Below are positions 29,187-37,944 of a stretch of 64,000 bases of DNA, one piece after another. The translations under genes were made by a program, and so were the position numbers. Origin of the DNA: Burkholderia pyrrocinia (lineage in GTDB: Bacteria; Pseudomonadota; Gammaproteobacteria; Burkholderiales; Burkholderiaceae); NCBI RefSeq assembly GCF_003330765.1, contig NZ_CP024902.1, forward strand, positions 1,054,001-1,118,000, written 5' to 3'. The notes under the pieces are model-generated. The model searched no databases and was not told where the DNA came from. It saw nothing but the letters and a program-made list of their open reading frames with translations. Within the stretch, counting starts at the first letter, position 1, and the number at the start of each line of letters is the position of its first letter.

Positions 29187-30191
29187 TCAGTAGGTAGGGG
29201 AAGCCTGCGCGGGCGCGTTCGCCTCGACGGCCTGCAGCAACTGCGCGGCCACCGAGATCGCGATGACTTCGGGCGCCTTGTCGATGATGCCTTCGACACC
29301 GATCGGGCAGCGCATCCGCGCGACCTGCGCCGGGTCGATGCCGATGGCCGCGAGGCGATGATCGAACTGCACGCGTTTCGCGTGCGAGCCGGTCATCCCG
29401 AAGTACGCATAGTCGCCGCGTCGAAGGATGCGCTCGGCCAGCACGAAATCGAGTGCGTGGTCGTGCGTCATCACGACGAAGTAGGACTGCGGCGGCGCCG
29501 CGTCGACGGCGTCTGCCGGGGAAGCGGCCGCGTCGATCGCGAGATTGCCGATGCCGGCGAGCGCATCGGCCGGCGGGAACACCGCATCGGGCCCGTCGAT
29601 CCAGCGCACGTTGCACGGCAGCGTCGCCAGCACCTTCACGAGCGCGGTGCCGATGTGCCCGGCGCCGAATAGCATGACGGGGAACGCATACGGCGCGATC
29701 GTTTCGGTCATCAGCGATACGCCGCCGGTTTCCCACAGCAGGCAGTCGGCACGCGCGGCCTGCGATTCGGGCTCGCTCAGCAGCGGCGCGCCCGGCGAGG
29801 GGCCGAATGATACGCTACGCACGGTCGCGGCGCCTGCCGCGACGCGCTTCGCGAGCGACATGATCCAGCCGAGATCGCCGACGTCGAGCCGCTCGAACGC
29901 GAGTACGACCGCACCGCCGCAGCACTGGCCGAGGCTCGGGCCGAGCGCGAGCCGCTCGAGCCTGCGCGCGTGGGGCACGTGCGCGCCATCCTTCAGCAGG
30001 TGCCGAGCGATCTCGATCGCCTTCCATTCCAGATGACCGCCGCCGATCGTATGGCGGGCCATGTCGCGCGTGACGAGCATCTTGGTGCCGGCTTCGCGCG
30101 GCGCGGAGCCGTCGGTGTGCGCGACCGTCACGAGCACGGCCGCTTCGCCGTGCGCGAGCAGTTGCTGCAGATCGCCGAGCCAGGCTTCCAT
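29187..30191 (-). CDS. xdhC: Xanthine dehydrogenase accessory protein XdhC
   Basis: 334 residues. The N-terminal XdhC domain has TDGSAPREAGTKMLVTRD and TIGGGHLEWKAIEIARHLL. The C-terminal Rossmann-like domain has MLFGAGHIGTALVKVLATLP and VMTHDHALDFVLAERIL. XdhC binds molybdenum cofactor and delivers its sulphurated form to xanthine dehydrogenase. The start at 30191 (MEAWLGDLQQLL) is preferred over one 10 codons upstream. The expected structural genes xdhA and xdhB are not upstream here: the next gene is dsbB after a 593-bp gap. Confidence 0.93.
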   Translation of the reverse strand: MEAWLGDLQQLLAHGEAAVLVTVAHTDGSAPREAGTKMLVTRDMARHTIGGGHLEWKAIEIARHLLKDGAHVPHARRLERLALGPSLGQCCGGAVVLAFERLDVGDLGWIMSLAKRVAAGAATVRSVSFGPSPGAPLLSEPESQAARADCLLWETGGVSLMTETIAPYAFPVMLFGAGHIGTALVKVLATLPCNVRWIDGPDAVFPPADALAGIGNLAIDAAASPADAVDAAPPQSYFVVMTHDHALDFVLAERILRRGDYAYFGMTGSHAKRVQFDHRLAAIGIDPAQVARMRCPIGVEGIIDKAPEVIAISVAAQLLQAVEANAPAQASPTY

Positions 30192-30784
30192 CAGCACGCT
30201 CCGTTCGGGACGACGCGGCACGACACGCGGCGCGGGCTGGCGGGCGCGGCGGCAACGAGGACGGACGGGAGCGGGGCAGGCCGGCCGCTCGGCCGATGCG
30301 GTGCGGCGGCGGCGCGCTGACGGCGCGCGCGAACGGCGCCGCCGGACGCGCGGACGCCATGAGGGTGACGGATGCGGATGGTTTGCGTTGTCATGATGAA
30401 TTCAGTCGACATTGCGGATCGGGCGCGCGTTACGCAGGGGGTGGTGAGACCGCCTGGCCTCGCGCACGTAGATCGCCATCCAGTCACGAAGATAGCACCG
30501 CAATGCGGCGGGAACATCGCCGGGCGGTGATCCGGGCTATCAGGAGGCGATCATGTCGATCATAGGCCCGTCGCGCGGTAGCGGGGCGCCGATGCGTGCG
30601 CATCGGGCCGAAACGCATGCGTGACGGGGCGCTGGTGCGGAAGTCGCGCGACGCGCGTTCGCCCGGAAATCCGGGCGGCGGCGGATTAGGTGTTTACGCG
30701 CGGCCGGCTAGGTGCGGCCGGCCGGATGCTGTCTGCGAAAGCGTCCGGCAGGGCCGCGCGCAGGGGAGGCGCGAAACCGGCCGG
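30192..30784. other. 593-bp gap between xdhC and dsbB
   Basis: No convincing gene. A plus-strand 23-codon frame (30553-30624, MSIIGPSRGSGAP...) follows a perfect AGGAGG five bases before its ATG. A minus-strand frame with normal start MTTQTIRIRHPHG (from 30394) ends by overlapping the xdhC ATG but becomes Arg/Ala/Pro-rich. Either could be a leader peptide; neither is well supported. The promoter of the purine operon must lie here. Confidence 0.45.
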
Positions 30785-31297
30785 TCAGGCCGCGAGCTTG
30801 CGGCGATGGCGCCAGAGGCTCGCGACGACGGCAATCAGGATCGCGGCGAAGCCGATCAGCGCCCAGCCGGGCAGCAGGATGCCGAAGATCGGCGGGTAGA
30901 CGGTCTCGCACAGCCCGGCGACCTTGAACATGCCGGGGAACCACTGCGCGGGCGGCAGGCTGTCGACGATCGGCTGCAGCGTGTCGAAGCCGCAGCTGAA
31001 GCCCGGATTCATCTGGATCGACAGGTGCCGTGCGGCCGTGCCGACGCCGCCGGCCGCGGCGATTGCGATCAGCAGCTCGAGCACCCAGATTACGCGCCAG
31101 TTGCGGATCCCGGCGGCGAGGAACGCGAAGATCCCGATCGCGGCGAAGAAGTAGCGCTGGATGATGCACAGCGGGCACGGATCTTCGTTCTTCACGTACT
31201 GCAGGTACAGCGCACCGGCCAGCAGGGCGATGCACACCCATCCGAGCAGCATCAGCAGGCGGCGTTCGCGGCGTAGCGCAAGCGTGTAGTCGTTCAT
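30785..31297 (-). CDS. dsbB: Disulfide bond formation protein B
   Basis: 170 residues, four membrane helices. The first redox pair is CPLC in [16 protein letters not shown] (about residues 41-44). The second periplasmic loop has Cys in GFSCGFDTL and [13 protein letters not shown]. DsbB reoxidises DsbA with ubiquinone. The start [15 protein letters not shown] at 31297 is chosen since the 31 residues upstream are not membrane-like. An A/T-rich TAAAAT about 40 bp upstream (plus 31341-31346) may be its -10. Confidence 0.94.
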   Translation of the reverse strand: MNDYTLALRRERRLLMLLGWVCIALLAGALYLQYVKNEDPCPLCIIQRYFFAAIGIFAFLAAGIRNWRVIWVLELLIAIAAAGGVGTAARHLSIQMNPGFSCGFDTLQPIVDSLPPAQWFPGMFKVAGLCETVYPPIFGILLPGWALIGFAAILIAVVASLWRHRRKLAA

Positions 31298-31435
31298 GTC
31301 GGCGGGGTTCCTCGTGGGTCGGTCCGGAAAACAATCGCGCGATTTTAGCGCGAATGGTCTGGCACGAAACTGACAGCGCGCGTGCGGCACCCTGCCGCAC
31401 CGCGCGCGCCGCCCCCCGTCAATCGGTTTGCGCGG

Positions 31436-32812
31436 TCAGCGGATCGTTTTCAGCACGGCCTCTACCGACTGGCCGATCGCGAGCAACGCGTCGTCGCGAT
31501 GCGGCGCCGCCGCGAGCATCAGGCCGACTGGCGCCGCGTCGCGCGGATGGCACGGCAGCGACAGCGCGCACGCGTCGAGGAAGTTGAACGCGCTCGGGTT
31601 GCGCAGGATCAGCGCATTGGTGCGCGTGAACGCGGCCTCGTCCGCTTCGAGTTCGGCGATGCGCGGCGGCACGACCGGCACCGTCGGCGCGACAAGCGCA
31701 TCGAAGCGCGACCAGACCGTGTGCGCGGCTTCGTCGAGCATCGCGGCGCGCGCGGCGAGCAGGTCGAGATAGTCGGCCGCGCTCGCGGGTTCGCCCTTCA
31801 GGATCCGCGTGAGCACGCACGGGTCGTACTGGTCGCGATGTTGCGCGAGCAGCGGGCGATGCCACGCGTAGGCCTCGATCGGCGAGAAGCCGAAGCGATT
31901 GATGTCCGGCAGCCGGTCGAGCGCAGGGAAGCGCACTTCCGTGACGATCGCGCCGGCGGCTTCGAGATGCTTGAGCGCGGCGTCGAGCGCGGCCGCGACG
32001 TCGGCATCGACGCCGTCCGTCACGTAGTTCGTCAGCACGCCGAGCCGCACGCCTTCGAGCGGCCGCGCGGCCGGCACGTGCGGTTCGAGGCCTGCGAGCA
32101 TCCGGTCGACGAGCGCGCAGCATGCGACCGTCAGGCCGATCGGGCCGAACGAGTCGAGCGTGGTCGACAGCGGCACGCCGCCTTGCGTCGGGATCCGGTT
32201 CGCGGTCGGCTTGAAGCCCGTCAGCCCGCACAGTGCGGCCGGAATGCGGATCGAGCCGCCCGTGTCGGTGCCGAGCGCGACGGCGGCCATCCCGTCGGCG
32301 ACGGACGCGGCCGCGCCGGACGACGAGCCGCCGGAAATCCGCGCATCGCCCGGCACGTCGCGGTGGTACGGCGAGCGCGGATTGCCGAAGTGCGGATTCA
32401 GCCCGAGCCCCGAGAACGCGAACTCGCTCATGTTCGTGCGGCCGACCAGCACCGCGCCCGCGCGCTTGAGCCGCGCGACGGCCACCGCATCGGTGCTCGC
32501 GGCCGGCGCGCCGTCGAGTACGCGCGAACCCGCCCGCGTCACCTGGCCCGCGACGTCGAACAGGTCCTTGACCGACACGGGAATGCCCGCGAGCGGCGAC
32601 AGCACGGTGCCTGCGGCGCGCAGCCGGTCGTGCGCATCGGCGGCCGCGCGCGCGTTGTCGGCATCGACTTCGGTGAAGACGACGGCGCCCTGGCCCGACG
32701 GATCGGCGATCCGGTCGAGCGCGGCGTCGACGAGCGCGCGGCTCGTGGTCCGGCCGGCGGCGAGGTCGGCGGCGAGCTGGGCGAGCGGGGGGAAGGGCGT
32801 GAAAGTGGTCAT
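31436..32812 (-). CDS. Amidase-signature family hydrolase
   Basis: 458 residues of the Ser-cisSer-Lys amidase family. Lys82 is in IPVSVKDLFDVAG, the Gly/Ser-rich stretch GGSSSGAAASVADGMA spans about 161-175, and the nucleophile Ser187 sits in DTGGSIRIPAALCGLTGFKP. It hydrolyses an amide or carbamoyl substrate that cannot be read; it is not GatA because no GatC/GatB genes are nearby. The start codon is 90 bp downstream of the stop-side end of the co-oriented GntR gene, which probably controls it. Confidence 0.88.
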   Translation of the reverse strand: MTTFTPFPPLAQLAADLAAGRTTSRALVDAALDRIADPSGQGAVVFTEVDADNARAAADAHDRLRAAGTVLSPLAGIPVSVKDLFDVAGQVTRAGSRVLDGAPAASTDAVAVARLKRAGAVLVGRTNMSEFAFSGLGLNPHFGNPRSPYHRDVPGDARISGGSSSGAAASVADGMAAVALGTDTGGSIRIPAALCGLTGFKPTANRIPTQGGVPLSTTLDSFGPIGLTVACCALVDRMLAGLEPHVPAARPLEGVRLGVLTNYVTDGVDADVAAALDAALKHLEAAGAIVTEVRFPALDRLPDINRFGFSPIEAYAWHRPLLAQHRDQYDPCVLTRILKGEPASAADYLDLLAARAAMLDEAAHTVWSRFDALVAPTVPVVPPRIAELEADEAAFTRTNALILRNPSAFNFLDACALSLPCHPRDAAPVGLMLAAAPHRDDALLAIGQSVEAVLKTIR

Positions 32813-32819
32813 GGGCGGC

Positions 32820-33500
32820 TCAGGGGCGAAGATGTTGAAGAAGCGTGGAGCGGAACGAATCGATATGGCCTTCGACGGCCGCGCGCGCGCCGGCGGCGTC
32901 GCGCGCGGACAGCCGTTCGAACAGTTCGCGATGCTCGTGCTGGACGTCGGCTAGATGGTGAGGTTCGGACAGCGTGACGAACCAGAAGCGCAGCGAACGC
33001 TCGTGCAGCGCGCGCAGGATCTCGGCGAGGACCGCATTGCGCGCGGCCGCGGCTATCGCCTGATGAAACGCGCGATCGAGTTCCATCATGCCCTCGACGT
33101 CGTGCGTATCGACGCAGGCTTGCCCGTCGTCGAGCAGCGCGGCCATGCGCGCGAGATCGTCGGGCGCTGCATGGCGAGCGGCGAGTTCGGCACAGTGCGC
33201 TTCGTTGATGCGCCGCACGTCGATCACCGCGACGATGTCGTCGAGCGACAGCGGCTGTACCATCAACCCCTTGCGCGGCATCACGGACAGCAGCCCTTCG
33301 AGCACGAGCCGATGCACGGCCTGGTGCACCGGCGTGCGGCCGATCCCCGTGCGCGCGACGAGGTCGGCTTCGTTGAGCGCGGCGCCCGGCTTCAGGCGCA
33401 TCGTGATGATGTCGCGCTGGATCAACGCGTAGGCTCGGTCGGCGAGACTGACCGCCGACGCGGCGGGCCGGTCGCGAGAGACGTCGGTCAGGGCATTCAT
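32820..33500 (-). CDS. GntR/FCD-family transcriptional regulator
   Basis: 226 residues. The N-terminal winged helix has ADRAYALIQRDIITMRLKPG and LVARTGIGRTPVHQAVHRLV. The C-terminal FCD all-helical ligand domain shows DVRRINEAHCAELAARH, MMELDRAFHQAIAAAARN and HRELFERLSARDAAGARAAV, with His residues that typically hold a metal near the effector. It is followed 7 bp later by the amidase gene, so likely the local regulator of amide catabolism. A perfect palindrome at 33582-33593 upstream is a likely operator. Confidence 0.9.
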   Translation of the reverse strand: MNALTDVSRDRPAASAVSLADRAYALIQRDIITMRLKPGAALNEADLVARTGIGRTPVHQAVHRLVLEGLLSVMPRKGLMVQPLSLDDIVAVIDVRRINEAHCAELAARHAAPDDLARMAALLDDGQACVDTHDVEGMMELDRAFHQAIAAAARNAVLAEILRALHERSLRFWFVTLSEPHHLADVQHEHRELFERLSARDAAGARAAVEGHIDSFRSTLLQHLRP

Positions 33501-33581
33501 GCGGGTTGCGGCGCGGTGGCCGGACGGGGCGCGATCATGGCGCGGGCGCTCGGAAAGCGTGGACGATGCCTGGATATTATT

Positions 33582-33593
33582 GTGATATATCAC
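33582..33593. promoter_or_regulatory. Palindromic operator candidate upstream of the GntR gene
   Basis: GTGATATATCAC is a perfect 12-bp palindrome in an A/T-rich block (33573-33597) within GC-rich surroundings, 82 bp upstream of the regulator ATG. FCD-type GntR regulators bind short palindromes; autoregulation is inferred. Confidence 0.5.
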
Positions 33594-33780
33594 TGGTGTC
33601 CAGTGCGAGCGACGAGACTTCGATGTCGCCTGCATGCGAACGGGGACGCTCCCCGGCGTGGTTTGCCACCAACTTGCAACAATATCGACAGGATGTTGCA
33701 GGTTTGCCGTGCGATCGTGCACTGAAGCATAATGAACCCTCGTCTATCGATACGCGTGAGCGACGTACCAGACCATCGTC

Positions 33781-34950
33781 ATGAGCGAATACACGCCTTC
33801 CCCGGCCGGTCTGCCCGGCACCCTTTCCCCTTCTTCCGATTCTCCCCGTCCCGATCCGGCGAAAACGCCTGATGCGCCGGCAGCGCAGGCCGCCGCGCAG
33901 AACGTCGCCGTGGACGGCGCGTCGCCGGTCACGGCTGCGTCCGAGCCGGGTGCGCCCGGCGCGACGGGCGCTGCCGTGCCGCCTAAGCCTGGCGCGCCGC
34001 CGCCCGGGTTCGGCGCGGCGCCCGATTTCGACACGCCGCGGCCGCCGCCCGCGAACGCGCAGAATGCGCCGCCGGCCTACCTGAAGCAGAGCGACACGCC
34101 GTGGTCGGTGTTTGGCCGGATCGTTGCCGCCCGCGCGCGCCGGCTGTTCGACCGCGCCGGCCAGCGCATCACGCAGCGCACGCTGCGCATCGGCGTGTCG
34201 GCGCGGATCTTCCATCCGGAACCGGGTGCGAAGGGGCTGCGGGGCAAGACGCTGCAGTATCTCGAGGAATCGATCGCACACTGGGTGATGTCGCGCGATG
34301 TGCTCGTATTCATGATTCCGACCGTCGGCCACCAGGGCATGATTCACCCGAGCAACATCCGCCTGCGCGACTACGCGAAGCATCTCGACGGCCTGCTGCT
34401 GCAGGGCGGCGCCGACGTGTCGCCGCAAACCTACGCGGCGTCGGACGCTCGCCCCGAATGGCCGGGCGATCGTGTGCGCGACATGTACGAACTCGAACTG
34501 CTGCACGAGTTCGTCGAGTCCGGCAAACCCGTCCTCGGCGTGTGTCGCGGCTGCCAGCTGATCAACGTCGCGTTCGGCGGCTCGCTGTATCAGGACATCG
34601 CCACCGATGTGCCGACCGCGCATGCGCACGTGAGCGAGCATTACGACCAGCATCGTCACGCAATCCGCTTCCCCGACACGTCGACGCTCGCGAGCATGTT
34701 TCCCGGGCGCAGCGAAGCGATCGTCAACTCGATCCACCATCAGGCGATCCGCGATCTCGGCCGCGATCTGAACATCGAGGCCGTGTCGGCCGGCGACGGG
34801 ATCATCGAGGGCATCCGCCATCGGCGTTCGCCGTTCGTCGTCGGCGTGCAATGGCACCCCGAGTTCCATCGGGCGGGCGGCTCGGAGCTGCTCGACTGCA
34901 CGCCGCTGCTCGATGCGTTCCTGCGCGCGTCGCGCGAAACCCGCCTGTAG
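33781..34950 (+). CDS. Class I glutamine amidotransferase / gamma-Glu-GABA hydrolase (peptidase C26) with long N-terminal extension
   Basis: 389 residues. Residues 1 to about 130 are Pro/Ala-rich and probably disordered. The catalytic domain starts around TLRIGVSARIF and has LLLQGGADVSP, nucleophile Cys255 in VLGVCRGCQLINVAFGG, and the His-Glu dyad in VGVQWHPEFH. This is the PuuD-like family that cleaves gamma-glutamyl amides such as gamma-glutamyl-GABA in polyamine catabolism; the substrate is not proven by sequence. The ATG at 33781 has no strong ribosome site, so a start slightly downstream in the disordered region is possible. Confidence 0.85.
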   Translation: MSEYTPSPAGLPGTLSPSSDSPRPDPAKTPDAPAAQAAAQNVAVDGASPVTAASEPGAPGATGAAVPPKPGAPPPGFGAAPDFDTPRPPPANAQNAPPAYLKQSDTPWSVFGRIVAARARRLFDRAGQRITQRTLRIGVSARIFHPEPGAKGLRGKTLQYLEESIAHWVMSRDVLVFMIPTVGHQGMIHPSNIRLRDYAKHLDGLLLQGGADVSPQTYAASDARPEWPGDRVRDMYELELLHEFVESGKPVLGVCRGCQLINVAFGGSLYQDIATDVPTAHAHVSEHYDQHRHAIRFPDTSTLASMFPGRSEAIVNSIHHQAIRDLGRDLNIEAVSAGDGIIEGIRHRRSPFVVGVQWHPEFHRAGGSELLDCTPLLDAFLRASRETRL

Positions 34951-35065
34951 AAAGCCACATTCCTTGCATCGCGCGAAGGCCGGCCGCATCCCGATAAATT
35001 CGAGATGCGGCCGTTTGGTTCTGAACGATAATCGCGAGTTCCGATTCGTTCGCCGGAGTCCAACG

Positions 35066-35764
35066 TTGGCTTTCCAGAATTTTTCCGCTGCACGATGCGC
35101 AACGTGGATCGTTGCACTGGCCGCCTGCGCGCAAGCGGGCGCGGCCTGGTCCGCCGACGCGACCGCGCCTGTCGCCGGTACGCGTCCGGCGGTAACGAGC
35201 CTGAGCGGCGATGCGTCGCCAGCGGCCTCCGCCGCCGCCGCGACGGATGCAACCGCGCAAGGCAACGTCGCCGAACTGACGCAGATGCTGCACGACGGCC
35301 GGATCGTCGAGATGCGCACGACGTACAACGGCAGTTACGGCGCGAGCCTGATGTTCGATCCGCGCGAGATGACGTACTACGTTGCGCTGTTCCAGGACAG
35401 GAATCTGTGGCGCGTGATCCGGTCGCAGGAGAAGAACCGCGCGGAGATGGTGTACGCGAACTTCGTCCAGCAGACCGTGCAACTCGCCGATATCGAAATC
35501 TGCCGTACCGAGTTGCAGGCGCAGAAGGCGTTTCTCGAACGCGTGATCGCGCTGCAGGCGAATCGTGCGCAGCAGTTGCAGGCCGACCTGGGCGTCGCGC
35601 GCAGCCAGCAGGCCGAAGTCGCGCAGCGGCAGAGGTCGGCCCAGGAGCAGACACAGGCGCTGCAGGTCGAGAAGCGGGCCGCGCAGTTGCAGTTGCGCGA
35701 TCTGCAGGAGCAGGTGCGGCAGCTCGAGAAGCAGACCGAGACGGGGCTGCCCGCGCACAAGTAA
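35066..35764 (+). CDS. DUF2968 exported coiled-coil protein
   Basis: 232 residues if the TTG at 35066 is used. This start gives a signal peptide (LAFQNFSAARCATWIVALAA to a cleavage after AWSA) and has GGAG ten bases upstream; no ATG lies between it and residue about 75. The middle contains the DUF2968 core (ELTQMLHDGRIVEMRTTYNG, then SLMFDPREMTYYVALFQ). The C-terminal 90 residues are a long Gln/Glu/Leu coiled coil. Probably periplasmic; function unknown. An intrinsic terminator follows. Confidence 0.82.
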   Translation: MAFQNFSAARCATWIVALAACAQAGAAWSADATAPVAGTRPAVTSLSGDASPAASAAAATDATAQGNVAELTQMLHDGRIVEMRTTYNGSYGASLMFDPREMTYYVALFQDRNLWRVIRSQEKNRAEMVYANFVQQTVQLADIEICRTELQAQKAFLERVIALQANRAQQLQADLGVARSQQAEVAQRQRSAQEQTQALQVEKRAAQLQLRDLQEQVRQLEKQTETGLPAHK

Positions 35765-35800
35765 CGATTCGTCGGACAGACGGGGCGAGACGAACGAAAC

Positions 35801-35830
35801 CCGGCGAAGCGGTCTGCGCCGGTTTTTTTA
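35801..35830 (+). terminator. Intrinsic terminator after the DUF2968 gene
   Basis: CCGGCG/CGCCGG stem with a 10-nt loop, followed by seven T. Confidence 0.8.
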
Positions 35831-35975
35831 TTGGGCGGCCGTCGCCCGGTGCTGATCGCGTTCACAGTGCTGACCCTGCTGTCGGCCTGCCCGGCCGTGC
35901 TGTGGCTTGTCGGCACCCCGTCGTTCCTGCGGCTGCTCGCGGTCGAACTGTGGCTGTCGTTTTTTTCGTCTGTGT
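35831..35975 (+). pseudogene. Relic of an MFS transporter (MHS-type), about 45 codons
   Basis: The plus frame from 35831 reads GRRPVLIAFTVLTLLSACPA then VLWLVGTPSFLRLLAVELWL and SFF. This matches the cytoplasmic loop (GRRP) and following membrane helices of metabolite:H+ symporters. It begins right behind the DUF2968 terminator without a start codon or ribosome site. After SFF it loses membrane character and runs into the end of the convergent TPR gene. It is a deletion remnant of a once full-length (about 430-residue) transporter gene. Confidence 0.6.
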
Positions 35976-37814
35976 TCAGGCTTCGCGCAGCGCGCCGGCG
36001 ACCGCGGCTGCCACGTCGAGCCATTGTCCCGGCGCGGGCTGGCGGGCGATCCTGGCATGCGGATACCACGGGCAATCGTCGCCGGTGAACCAGCGCCAGT
36101 CGGGCGCGAACGGCAGCATGACCCACAGCGGCTTGCCGAGCGCGCCCGCGAGGTGCGCGACCGCCGTATCGATCGTGACGACGCCGTCGAGCCGCTCGAT
36201 CAGTGCGGCCGTGTCGGCAAAGTCGTTGAACCGGCCGTCGAGGCGATGCACGCGCGGATGCGCGTCGACGCGCACGCGTTCATCGTCGTCGAGTGCGGGC
36301 TGCAGCACGATCCAGTCGATGTCCGGCAGCGCGAGCAGCGGCGCGAGCGCGTCGAACGGCATCGAGCGGTTTTCCTGCGCCTGCCGGCGCCCCGACCAGG
36401 CGAGGCCGAACTTGCGCTTCGATTGCCCGCCGAGCGAGCCGCGAAAGCGCCGGCCGGCGCCGTCGGGGGCATCGAGGTAGCGCGAGCCCGCGACGATGTC
36501 CTCCGGCTGAAGCCCGAGCAGGAACGGCAGGCTCATCAGCGTGCAGGCGACATCCGCCGCAGGCGGCTTCGCGGCACCTTGTGCGACGAGCGTCACGCGC
36601 CAGCGCGACGCGGCCGGCGCCAGCAGCGCGACGAGTTCCGGCTGGACTTCGAGCACGACACGCGCGCAGCGTGCGCGGGCGAGCGGCACGAAGCGGACGA
36701 ACTGCAGCGTGTCGCCGAACCCCTGTTCCGCGCGGATCAGCAGTGTGCTTGACGCAATCGGCTCGCCTTGCCAGCGCGGCAGCGTGCCGAGCGGTGTCGC
36801 GCCCGGCGTCTCGTGGCGCGCTTCGTACGCGGGCAGGCCGCGCGTGAAGTCGCCGAGCGTCAGCAGCGTGACCGCGCGGTGCAGCCGCGCGAGCGTGAGA
36901 TCGGGCGCGACGCGCAGCGCCTGGTCGAATGCGCGCAGTGCCATCTCGTGCGCGCAGAGCGCGTGATGGGCGTTGCCGAGATTCAGCCAGGCCAGGCTGA
37001 ACGACGGATCGAGACCGACGGCGCGCTCGTAGTAGGGCAGTGCGTCGCGGTGGCGCGCCTGCGCGCACAGTGCGTTCGCGAGCCCGAACAGCGCGAGCGG
37101 AAACGGCGGATGCAGCGCGAGCGCGGCTTCGAACGCGGCGGCCGCGTCGGCATGCCGGCCGACCGCATCGAACGTGTTGCCGAGATTGAAATGCGCGGCG
37201 ACGAAGCGCGGCTGCGCGGCGATCGCGGCCTGGAAGTGCGCGATCGCGTCGTCGGCGCGGCCCATCGCATTCAGCGCCATCGCGAGGTTGTTGTGCGCGC
37301 CCGCATGCCCCGGCCGCAGTTCGAGCGCGCGACGGAAAGCGGCGAGCGCGCCGTCGTGGCGGCCGAGCGCGTTCAGCGCGTTGCCGAGATTGTTGTGGAT
37401 CGATGCGTCATCGGGCGTGAGCCGGAGCGCGCGGCCGAATGCATCGATCGCATCGTCGTGGCGCTGTAGCGCCGCATACGCGTTGCCGAGGTTGTAGTGC
37501 GCGAGCGGAAATTCGGGCGCGAGCGTCAGCGCGTTGCGAAAGCGGTCGATCGCTTCGTCGAGCCGGCCGAGCGCTTTCAGCGCGTTGCCGAGATTGAGCT
37601 GCAGCGCGGCATCGTCCGGACGCAGCGCGACGGCGCGGCCGACGAGATCGGCCGCCTCGGCGTGCTGGCCCTGCTGGTGCCGCAGCACGCCGAACAGATG
37701 CAGCGCGTCGGCGTCGGCGGGGTTGGCGGCGAGCGCGGCGCGATAGCCGTGCTCGGCCTCGGCGAGGCGGCCTGCGCGGTGTGCGGCATACGCTCGGTCG
37801 AATTCGGAATCCAT
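35976..37814 (-). CDS. TPR-repeat protein with C-terminal glycosyltransferase-like domain
   Basis: 612 residues. Residues about 5-390 are some eleven tandem 34-residue TPRs with consensus such as HYNLGNAYAALQRHDDAIDA, HNNLGNALNALGRHDGALAA and HFNLGNTFDAVGRHADAAAA. The C-terminal about 230 residues contain LLIRAEQGFGDTLQFVRFVP, FGLAWSGRRQAQENRSMPFD and VVTIDTAVAHLAGALGKPLW, the pattern of GT9/heptosyltransferase-like or SPINDLY-type enzymes. No signal peptide. It may glycosylate proteins or a surface glycan. The start MDSEFDRAYAAHRAG at 37814 is preferred over one 24 codons upstream. It is divergent from the FAD monooxygenase. Confidence 0.87.
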   Translation of the reverse strand: MDSEFDRAYAAHRAGRLAEAEHGYRAALAANPADADALHLFGVLRHQQGQHAEAADLVGRAVALRPDDAALQLNLGNALKALGRLDEAIDRFRNALTLAPEFPLAHYNLGNAYAALQRHDDAIDAFGRALRLTPDDASIHNNLGNALNALGRHDGALAAFRRALELRPGHAGAHNNLAMALNAMGRADDAIAHFQAAIAAQPRFVAAHFNLGNTFDAVGRHADAAAAFEAALALHPPFPLALFGLANALCAQARHRDALPYYERAVGLDPSFSLAWLNLGNAHHALCAHEMALRAFDQALRVAPDLTLARLHRAVTLLTLGDFTRGLPAYEARHETPGATPLGTLPRWQGEPIASSTLLIRAEQGFGDTLQFVRFVPLARARCARVVLEVQPELVALLAPAASRWRVTLVAQGAAKPPAADVACTLMSLPFLLGLQPEDIVAGSRYLDAPDGAGRRFRGSLGGQSKRKFGLAWSGRRQAQENRSMPFDALAPLLALPDIDWIVLQPALDDDERVRVDAHPRVHRLDGRFNDFADTAALIERLDGVVTIDTAVAHLAGALGKPLWVMLPFAPDWRWFTGDDCPWYPHARIARQPAPGQWLDVAAAVAGALREA

Positions 37815-37944
37815 GACGCGATAACTGACGGAAAGCGCGTATTTTCCCACACCGCGCGGAGGTGCCGCGCGTCGGCCGGTCGGCATATGGCCCCGTCACG
37901 CGGAGCGGCGTAGACTTGCAGGGTCGCGTGTCATCGAGGTTCGC

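Noticed and set aside
31436..32812. GatA (Glu-tRNA amidotransferase subunit A)
   Set aside because: The amidase signature fits, but there is no gatC or gatB beside it, and the gene sits with a GntR catabolic regulator.
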